A stretch of DNA of 10,215 nucleotides from an uncultured delta proteobacterium (GTDB lineage Bacteria > RBG-13-61-14 > DRUE01), in assembly GCA_903897985.1 (NCBI GenBank), contig CAIUDS010000075.1, positions 1 to 10,215 on the forward strand, read 5' to 3'. Shown here one piece after another: positions 5,909-10,215 of the stretch. A program made the translations under genes and the position numbers. Under the pieces are notes generated by a model that saw only the letters and a list, made by a program, of their open reading frames with translations, was not told where the DNA came from and searched no databases. Within the stretch, counting starts at the first letter, position 1; the number at the start of each line of letters is the position of its first letter.

Positions 5909-6079
5909 ATGCGGAAGCTGTTTTATCTGCGGCGGAAAAATCCCGGCCAGAGGCTTGACCAGGAATTGCTCAAGTCTTGCGCCGTTTCCGAATTTTCCGG
6001 CATGTCCGCTTCCCGCTCCCCGCGTGTGGCCGGCTTCGTCCCCAATCCTTTCCGAGCGAAGCATAAGGCAATTCCTTAA
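5909..6079 (+). CDS. Doubtful 56-codon ORF
   Basis: An ATG-started reading frame beginning MRKLFYLRRKNPGQR ends at a TAA inside the 40-bp palindrome. About two thirds of third positions are G or C, which resembles coding use here, and the product is basic. There is no Shine-Dalgarno, no recognised domain, and other frames are also open. It could be a gene remnant or chance; I favour non-coding. Confidence 0.2.
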   Translation: MRKLFYLRRKNPGQRLDQELLKSCAVSEFSGMSASRSPRVAGFVPNPFRAKHKAIP

Positions 6080-6106
6080 TTCCTTATAAGGAATTAAGGA
6101 ATTGCC
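6067..6106. repeat. Perfect 40-bp palindrome of tandem octamers
   Basis: The sequence is GGCA, ATTCCTTA twice, TAAGGAAT twice, then TGCC. It is a loop-free perfect inverted repeat whose arms are themselves direct repeats. In RNA it would form a long hairpin; in duplex DNA it offers two nested dyad sites. No T-run adjoins it. Candidate roles are a regulatory binding site, a processing signal, or a miniature palindromic element. Confidence 0.8.
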
Positions 6107-6135
6107 GGAATCATGGCGGGAAATTGAAGGCGGGG

Positions 6136-6179
6136 CCGATAGCAGGGGCTATCGGAAAAGGCGATCGCGGAGCGATCGC
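6136..6179. other. Two consecutive 8-bp hairpins
   Basis: CCGATAGC (6136-6143), loop AGGG, GCTATCGG (6148-6155) forms the first. GCGATCGC (6161-6168), loop GGA, GCGATCGC (6172-6179) forms the second; its arms are themselves palindromic octamers of the HIP1 type. Together with the terminator that follows, they make a row of stems typical of a structured RNA or a long 3' untranslated region. Confidence 0.55.
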
Positions 6180-6192
6180 AGATCGCCCGGAC

Positions 6193-6218
6193 GGGCGGCC
6201 TGCGGCCGCCCTTTTTTT
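6193..6218 (+). terminator. Rho-independent terminator
   Basis: GGGCGGCC (6193-6200), loop TGC, GGCCGCCC (6204-6211) is a perfect 8-bp GC stem, directly followed by seven T residues (6212-6218). It terminates rightward transcription from the nuclease gene or from an intergenic RNA, and it insulates the kinase operon. A competing stem, GCCCG-GA-CGGGC (6185-6196), overlaps the 5' arm and could act as an anti-terminator. Confidence 0.85.
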
Positions 6219-6232
6219 CCGAATTCCGAATT
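6218..6232. repeat. AATTC-rich 15-mer, inverted copy of 1479-1493
   Basis: This is the partner of the 1479-1493 motif, in inverted orientation with one mismatch. It begins at the last T of the terminator. Confidence 0.3.
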
Positions 6233-6238
6233 GACGGC

Positions 6239-6268
6239 TTGCCAGAAGCTTATCTTGGGTTTAAGATA
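6239..6268 (+). promoter_or_regulatory. Promoter of the kinase-FHA-GTPase operon with overlapping dyad
   Basis: TTGCCA (6239-6244), a 17-bp spacer and TAAGAT (6262-6267) fit a sigma70-type promoter with a transcription start near 6274. The dyad TATCTT (6251-6256), loop GGGTTT, AAGATA (6263-6268) covers the -10 and could be a repressor site. A TTGACG at 6231 is also present but has no correctly spaced -10. Confidence 0.5.
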
Positions 6269-6275
6269 GCAGCCA

Positions 6276-7391
6276 ATGGAAGCGGAAAACATGCCCAAGA
6301 GTTTCGGCCGGTACCAGGTGCTGGGCGTGCTGGGCCGCGGTTCGATGGGCGTGGTCTATAAGACCAAGGACCCGGTGATCGGGAGGCTGGTCGCGATCAA
6401 GGCCATCCCGGAAACCCTGGGGCTCGAGACCGGCAAGAAGCAGGAATACATCCGGCGGCTATTGCAGGAAGCCAAAGCCGCGGGCAGTCTCCAGCACCCG
6501 AACATCGTGACCATTTTCGACGCGGGCGAGGGCGAGCTGGGACCGTTCATCGCCATGGAATACTTGGACGGGGTGACGCTGAAGGAAGTCTTGTCGAGCG
6601 GGAAAAAACTTAACCTGGCCCAGCTCACCGAGATCGCCCGCCAGGTCGGGGACGGACTCGATTACGCTTTCCAGCGCGGCATTGTCCACCGCGACATCAA
6701 GCCCGCCAACCTCATGATCGTGGAGAACAACATGGTGAAAATCATGGACCTCGGCATCGCCCGCCTGCCCTTTTCCGATCTCACCCGCGAGGGCCGCCTG
6801 GTCGGATCGCCGTCCTATATGTCCCCCGAGCAGCTCAGGGGCGAGAAGCTGGACGGCAAGAGCGATTTGTTCAGCCTGGCCGTGGTGATTTACCAGGCCG
6901 CGACCGGGAAGAAGCCGTTCCCCGGGCAGAACATCCAGGAAATCTGCTACCGCATCATCAACAGCGAGTTCGTGCCCGCCAGTCGCCTCGAGCCATCGCT
7001 GCCCGCGGAGTTCGACCAGTTCATGCTCAAGGCCCTGGCCAAGAGCGCGGACAAGCGGTTTGCCACGGGCAAGGAACTGTTTGACAACCTGCGGCGGCTG
7101 CTGGTGGAGAAGGAACCGGTCCCGCCGGGCAAGAGCCGGGAGCAGGAGGAGATGGAAAAGGAAATTCCGACCACGGTGGTGAAGCGGGAGGATGCGGTAT
7201 CGGTGGGCAGTTCCTCCACCTCGTCCAGCTCCGAGTCCGCGATTGACGACATTTTCCGGGATTTGACCTTGACCCACCGGAGCCTGAAGCTATCCTCCGA
7301 GAAGGAGAGCAAGGTCTGGCAGATGGTGATCGGGATTCTGGCCGGCGTGGCCGTGCTCGGAGTGATAATCTGGTATTTTATTCGGGGGTAA
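6276..7391 (+). CDS. Hanks-type Ser/Thr protein kinase, C-terminally membrane anchored
   Basis: This 371-aa kinase phosphorylates Ser/Thr residues at the inner membrane. The catalytic domain (about 11-275) has all key elements: glycine loop GRGSMG (20-25), VAIK Lys42, helix-C Glu65, HRDIKPAN with Asp140 and Asn145, a DLG metal motif with Asp158, GSPSYMSPE (177-185) and DLFSLAV (197-203). DLG in place of DFG is common in bacterial members. A linker of about 70 residues includes a serine-rich patch (about 309-321), a possible autophosphorylation site. One TM helix (about 349-369) then ends the protein with almost nothing outside, so there is no extracytoplasmic sensor domain and signals must come from the cytoplasm or membrane. 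The ATG at 6276 is nearly leaderless relative to the predicted start; the in-frame ATG at 6291, after GGAAGCGGA, is the alternative. The FHA gene follows after 3 bp. Confidence 0.93.
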   Translation: MEAENMPKSFGRYQVLGVLGRGSMGVVYKTKDPVIGRLVAIKAIPETLGLETGKKQEYIRRLLQEAKAAGSLQHPNIVTIFDAGEGELGPFIAMEYLDGVTLKEVLSSGKKLNLAQLTEIARQVGDGLDYAFQRGIVHRDIKPANLMIVENNMVKIMDLGIARLPFSDLTREGRLVGSPSYMSPEQLRGEKLDGKSDLFSLAVVIYQAATGKKPFPGQNIQEICYRIINSEFVPASRLEPSLPAEFDQFMLKALAKSADKRFATGKELFDNLRRLLVEKEPVPPGKSREQEEMEKEIPTTVVKREDAVSVGSSSTSSSSESAIDDIFRDLTLTHRSLKLSSEKESKVWQMVIGILAGVAVLGVIIWYFIRG

Positions 7392-7394
7392 AAA

Positions 7395-8309
7395 ATGATG
7401 CTAAAATGTCCGGGCTGCGCCTCGCCCTTGAGCCTGGGGGAGGACTTGTTCGCGGAGAAAGTGGTGGTCCGCTGTCCGGAATGCCTCCAGGTTTTCATCG
7501 CCCGTTCCGACCAACTCCAGCCCGAGGGCGAGGCCCTGAGCGAGGCCACCTTGTTGATCAGCGACAAACCCGTCGCGAAGAAAGGGGATGTGGTCTGGCA
7601 AAGCCACGCCGCGAGTCTGACCGTGATCCGCGGGCCGGACCAGGGGATCCACCTCAAGCTGAAGAAGGACGAGATTATTTGCGGCCGGGAAGAGGCGGAC
7701 CTGATCCTGAGCGATCCCGCGGTGAGCCGCTGGCATTTCAAGGTCGTGAAACAGAAAGGCCGGACCTGGCTCGAAGACCTCGGTTCCCGCAACGGGATTT
7801 TCCTCAATAAGAAAAGAATCCAACGCGCCGAGCTCAACCATCTGGACGAGATCGAACTGGGCCAGACCCTGATCGTTTATAGCGAGTATGGGCAGAAGCA
7901 GGAGACCAAGATCGAGGACTTGAGCTTGGAACTGGACAAGCTGCGGGACGAGACCAAGGCGGGGGAAAAGGCGCCGGCCGAGCAACTCCCCCGGGGCCGC
8001 GAGTTTTTGCTGGAGGTCATGAAGCATCCGGGCCGGGCGCGCAGTTACCAGATCAAGAATTCTCCCTTCATCCTGGGGAGGGGCGAAGAGGCGGAGCTCA
8101 AGCTGGACGACGACGAGGCCTCGAGGAAACACGCCATGATCGAGATTTACAGCAAGGACAATGTCTATCTGACCGATCTGGCCTCGGCCAATGGCACTTT
8201 CCTGAACGGCGTCCGCGTCCGCTCCACGCGGCTCAAGCACAACGACAAGATCCGGCTGGGGCAGACCATTTTGAGTTTTGTGCTCAAGGACCTTCCGGAT
8301 GCGGACTAA
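7395..8309 (+). CDS. Zinc-ribbon protein with two FHA domains
   Basis: This 304-aa cytoplasmic phosphothreonine-binding adaptor has three parts. The N-terminal zinc ribbon has C5-x2-C8 and C27-x2-C30, like the MJ0042-type finger. FHA1 (about 75-160) has GR at 97-98, Ser111-R-W-His114 and SRNG at 131-134. A charged linker (about 165-200) leads to FHA2 (about 203-297), which has GRG at 228-230, Ser243-x2-His246 and SANGTFLNG at 264-272. Both domains keep the Arg, Ser, His and Asn used for phosphopeptide binding, so both should be functional. It starts 3 bp after the kinase stop; GGGGG is upstream, with tandem ATGs at 7395 and 7398. It is therefore the natural partner of that kinase, possibly reading its autophosphorylated linker. 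Its 3' end overlaps the GTPase gene by 11 bp. FHA identity is confident; the partners are inferred. Confidence 0.93.
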   Translation: MMLKCPGCASPLSLGEDLFAEKVVVRCPECLQVFIARSDQLQPEGEALSEATLLISDKPVAKKGDVVWQSHAASLTVIRGPDQGIHLKLKKDEIICGREEADLILSDPAVSRWHFKVVKQKGRTWLEDLGSRNGIFLNKKRIQRAELNHLDEIELGQTLIVYSEYGQKQETKIEDLSLELDKLRDETKAGEKAPAEQLPRGREFLLEVMKHPGRARSYQIKNSPFILGRGEEAELKLDDDEASRKHAMIEIYSKDNVYLTDLASANGTFLNGVRVRSTRLKHNDKIRLGQTILSFVLKDLPDAD

Positions 8310-9243
8310 GGGCGTTGCCGAACTGATCCGGGGGTTTGAGCAAAAGGACCGGGGGAGTCTGGCCCGGGTTTTGACTCTGGTGGAAAAAAATTCCCCGGCC
8401 GACCAGGCCAAGCTGGCGCCCCTGTTCGCCCGGGCGCGCGGGATCAAGAAGACCGGGATCACCGGCCCCCCGGGCGGGGGCAAGAGCACCCTGATTAACC
8501 GCCTGATCAGCCACTACCGCCAAAGGGAAAAAACCGTGGCCTGCGTCCTGGTGGACCCCTCCAGTCCGATCTCGGGCGGGTCGGTGCTGGGCGACCGGAT
8601 CCGGATGCAGGAACATTTTCTCGATCCCGGGGTGTTTTTGCGCAGTGTGGCCAGCCGGGGCGAGCCGGGCGGGCTGTGCCGGAGCGCGATCGAGATGGCG
8701 CTGTTGCTGGACGCCTTCGGGATGGACGAGATCATCATCGAGACCGTGGGGGTGGGCCAGAGCGAGATCGAGGTTGCGAGCATTGCCGAGACCGTGCTGG
8801 TGGTGCTCACGCCCGAGGCCGGAGACGCGGTGCAGGTGCTCAAGGCCGGGCTTTTTGAAGTCGGCGATATTTTTGTGGTCAACAAGAGCGACCGGCCGGG
8901 CGCGCAGGCGCTTTACTATGAGTTGCGTTCGATGTTTGAAGACGCGGGCTCGAACCGGCAAGTGCTGACGGTATCGGCCTTGGAGGACCAGGGGATTAAG
9001 GAACTGCTGGAGGCGATCGGGGCGCACCGCGCGTCTCTGGACCGGACCGGCCAGGATGGCCGGCGGGAGTTGCGCAGGCGCCACCTGCTCGAGCTGGCGG
9101 TTTCGCAGTTCAAGGACCAGCTGGCGGCGAAGCTGCTGAAGGAACACCCGGAGTTGGTGGAAGAGGTGTGCAGCGCGCGCTTAAGCCCGCACCAGGCGCT
9201 TGAGAAGCTGGAAAACTTTTTCAAAGATATTTTCAAGCCCTAG
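8299..9243 (+). CDS. meaB: MeaB/ArgK-family P-loop GTPase (methylmalonyl-CoA mutase chaperone)
   Basis: Members of this G3E GTPase family load and protect adenosylcobalamin-dependent acyl-CoA mutases in the cytoplasm. The 314-aa product has G1 GPPGGGKST (56-64), the family block DPSSPISGGSVLGDRIRM (86-103), ETVGVGQSE (148-156) and NKSD (195-198) for guanine recognition. A helical C-terminal dimerisation region (about 255-314) follows. RGEPGGL (120-126) has Pro where I recall Leu in the usual RGxLGG, a small oddity near the switch region. I choose the ATG at 8299, with AGGA at 8287-8290, over TTG at 8278. This start overlaps the FHA gene by 11 bp and implies translational coupling. No mutase, epimerase or B12 gene is in the window, so the client could be methylmalonyl-CoA mutase or a relative such as isobutyryl-CoA mutase. 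The kinase-FHA context is unusual for this family. Confidence 0.9.
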   Translation: MRTKGVAELIRGFEQKDRGSLARVLTLVEKNSPADQAKLAPLFARARGIKKTGITGPPGGGKSTLINRLISHYRQREKTVACVLVDPSSPISGGSVLGDRIRMQEHFLDPGVFLRSVASRGEPGGLCRSAIEMALLLDAFGMDEIIIETVGVGQSEIEVASIAETVLVVLTPEAGDAVQVLKAGLFEVGDIFVVNKSDRPGAQALYYELRSMFEDAGSNRQVLTVSALEDQGIKELLEAIGAHRASLDRTGQDGRRELRRRHLLELAVSQFKDQLAAKLLKEHPELVEEVCSARLSPHQALEKLENFFKDIFKP

Positions 9244-9246
9244 AAC

Positions 9247-9274
9247 TTGGAATTTGTCATCCCTATGCTATGAT
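9247..9274 (+). promoter_or_regulatory. Extended -10 promoter for the metallophosphoesterase gene
   Basis: TTGGAA (9247-9252), a 16-bp spacer ending in TGC, and TATGAT (9269-9274) form an extended -10 promoter just after the GTPase stop. The predicted start near 9281 leaves a leader of about 100 nt before the TTG at 9384. A small hairpin, TCAGA-AG-TCTGA with TTTT (9301-9316), lies in that leader; its 2-base loop makes it a poor terminator. Confidence 0.5.
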
Positions 9275-9383
9275 AGACTCATCAAAGCAGGCTGGGTAAT
9301 TCAGAAGTCTGATTTTAACCGGGAACAATTCAAAGGCGCGATCCCGCTTTGATTTTATCGGGCGGCATTTTGAGGAGTAACGT

Positions 9384-10215
9384 TTGACCAAAATTTTTCA
9401 GCGGTTGCTGCGCCTGGCCGGCACTCGGCGCCGGAAGGTTTTGCTCCTGGTATTGGCGGTGTTGGGACTGCTCGCGGCGCAGGCGTTCGAGGCCCTGCTC
9501 ATGATTTTCGGCCTGGAGCTCAAGGGCGCGGCCGCGCATTTGCTCGTCGCCATGTTCGGTCTGTTCGCGCTCCCGCTGCCTTATGCCTTCTGGCTGGTCT
9601 TCCGATCCCGCCAGCCCAGTCATCTGGTTTCCAACCTGATCGTCCGGCCCACCTTCGCCTGGCATTCCAACTGGATGTATTTCCTCATGCTCCTGGTCCC
9701 GCTCATCGTCCTCGGCCGAATCGGCGCGCATTATTTTTTCAACCCGCACCGGACGCTCGAGGTCCTGCGCTGGTCAACCTTCGCGATCACCGGGCCGTGG
9801 ATGTTCATGTCCATGCTGGGCATTTCCCGCACGCGCTCGCTGCCGGTGGTGGAAACCCGCGAGGTAAACATTACGGGCCTGGACCCGGATGCCGAGGGGT
9901 TGAAGATCGTGCAGCTTTCCGACCCGCATGTGGCCTGGTGGAATTCCCGGCAGAAGATGCGCATGATCGGCGAGATGATCCACGGGTTGAACCCGGACCT
10001 GCTGGTCATCACCGGGGACATGGTTGACCACCTGCCCAAATATATCAATGCCCTGGCCGACTGCCTGGACCAGGTCCGGCCGCGGCTGGGGAGGTTTGCC
10101 GTGATCGGGAACCACGATGTCTACGCGGGCAAGGAAGCGATCGTGAGGATCATGGAGGAGAGCGGCTTCAAGATGCTCCGGACCGAATGGGTAAGTCTGC
10201 GCGAAAAAGGCGTGA
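9384..10215 (+). CDS. Multi-TM metallophosphoesterase (3' end outside window)
   Basis: This open frame has no stop inside the window; 277 residues are visible. The N-terminal part has about four hydrophobic helices (about 18-42, 48-72, 98-116 and 128-147). A cytoplasmic or periplasmic calcineurin-like phosphoesterase domain starts near 160. Its metal-binding motifs are SDPHV (Asp180, His182), GDMVD (Asp212) and GNHD (Asn243, His244); the remaining His motifs lie beyond the edge. The layout matches the YkuE/YaeI-like membrane phosphoesterases, some of which act on UDP-diacylglucosamine or other phospho-compounds, but the substrate cannot be read here. The start is TTG at 9384, with GAGGAG (9372-9377) 6 nt upstream; no ATG is near. 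SDPHV replaces the more usual SDLHxG. It has its own promoter at 9247-9274, so it is probably separate from the kinase operon. Confidence 0.88.
   Translation, partial: MTKIFQRLLRLAGTRRRKVLLLVLAVLGLLAAQAFEALLMIFGLELKGAAAHLLVAMFGLFALPLPYAFWLVFRSRQPSHLVSNLIVRPTFAWHSNWMYFLMLLVPLIVLGRIGAHYFFNPHRTLEVLRWSTFAITGPWMFMSMLGISRTRSLPVVETREVNITGLDPDAEGLKIVQLSDPHVAWWNSRQKMRMIGEMIHGLNPDLLVITGDMVDHLPKYINALADCLDQVRPRLGRFAVIGNHDVYAGKEAIVRIMEESGFKMLRTEWVSLREKGV

Larger units (their letters stand above)
5810..6275. other. 466-bp intergenic region with stacked secondary structures
   Basis: No confident gene is present. In order it holds an AT-rich tail with two small dyads (5822-5851), a C-rich patch with repeated CAACTAC (5873-5890), a doubtful short ORF (5909-6079), a 40-bp perfect palindrome (6067-6106), two 8-bp hairpins (6136-6155, 6161-6179), an intrinsic terminator (6193-6218), and the kinase promoter (6239-6268). 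Base composition changes from AT-rich to GC-rich near 5880, which may mark the right edge of the acquired segment. Confidence 0.6.

Noticed and set aside
5843..6064. Leftward 73-codon ORF in the intergenic region
   Set aside because: No ribosome binding site, no recognisable domain, composition follows the repetitive C-rich patch, and it faces against all neighbours.
6161..6179. GCGATCGC octamers as evidence of a cyanobacterial (HIP1-rich) genome
   Set aside because: Both copies are arms of one hairpin, and I did not notice other copies in the window; the gene content does not suggest cyanobacteria.
6459..7277. Long leftward open frames opposite the kinase, FHA and GTPase genes
   Set aside because: These are shadows of GC-rich genes: His-, Arg- and Leu-rich, without domains, while the rightward frames carry complete catalytic motifs.
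9301..9316. TCAGA-AG-TCTGA followed by TTTT as terminator of the kinase operon
   Set aside because: The loop is 2 bases, the stem is AT-rich and 5 bp long, and it lies downstream of a likely promoter for the next gene.
9330..10115. Leftward open frames at the right end
   Set aside because: They lie antisense to the metallophosphoesterase, whose membrane segments, metal motifs and GAGGAG site show which frame is real; it simply has no stop within the window.

Overview
The window is a GC-rich bacterial chromosome segment with an accessory, locally AT-richer stretch in the middle (about 2.6 to 5.9 kb). No tRNA, rRNA, CRISPR array, transposase or integrase is visible. The gene mix (homoserine O-acyltransferase, WYL regulator, Hanks-type kinase with an FHA partner, MeaB-type GTPase, tandem TPR-like helical protein, retropepsin-like protein) suits a free-living Gram-negative-type bacterium. 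My guess from memory is an uncultivated lineage such as Omnitrophota, but the sequence does not prove it.

Left part (1-1593). The 3' two thirds of a metX-like homoserine O-acyltransferase reads rightward into the convergent end of a small leftward operon. That operon encodes a 69-aa DUF5678-like protein and a 137-aa retropepsin-like aspartic protease. It has its own sigma70-like promoter (TTGACA, 18-bp spacer, TAGGTT) and an almost leaderless start. Upstream of the promoter lie four TTGAAC units exactly 10 bp apart.

Middle part (1594-5809). A leftward WYL-domain transcription factor has an extended -10 promoter and a perfect 15-bp dyad just downstream of the predicted transcription start, so autorepression is likely. 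Divergent from it are a four-cysteine zinc-ribbon protein, a one-TM coiled-coil protein and a TPR-like helical-repeat protein. The last two have ribosome binding sites within an identical 11-mer. A second promoter (TTGACA, 17 bp, TAGGCT) then precedes a 61-aa two-TM protein and a markedly AT-rich PD-(D/E)XK nuclease-fold gene. A WYL regulator, unrecognised membrane and helical-repeat proteins and a horizontally acquired-looking nuclease fold resemble a defence or accessory island, but no known system is matched.

Intergenic hinge (5810-6275). It contains two AT-rich dyads, a doubtful 56-codon ORF, a perfect 40-bp palindrome made of (ATTCCTTA)x2 and (TAAGGAAT)x2, two 8-bp hairpins, and a strong intrinsic terminator. 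A kinase promoter with a dyad over its -10 follows.

Right part (6276-10215). A tightly packed operon encodes a C-terminally membrane-anchored Ser/Thr kinase, a zinc-ribbon protein with two FHA domains, and a MeaB/ArgK-family GTPase whose start overlaps the FHA gene by 11 bp. This arrangement could tie phospho-signalling to a B12-dependent mutase chaperone. A separate promoter then drives a multi-TM metallophosphoesterase that runs off the right edge.
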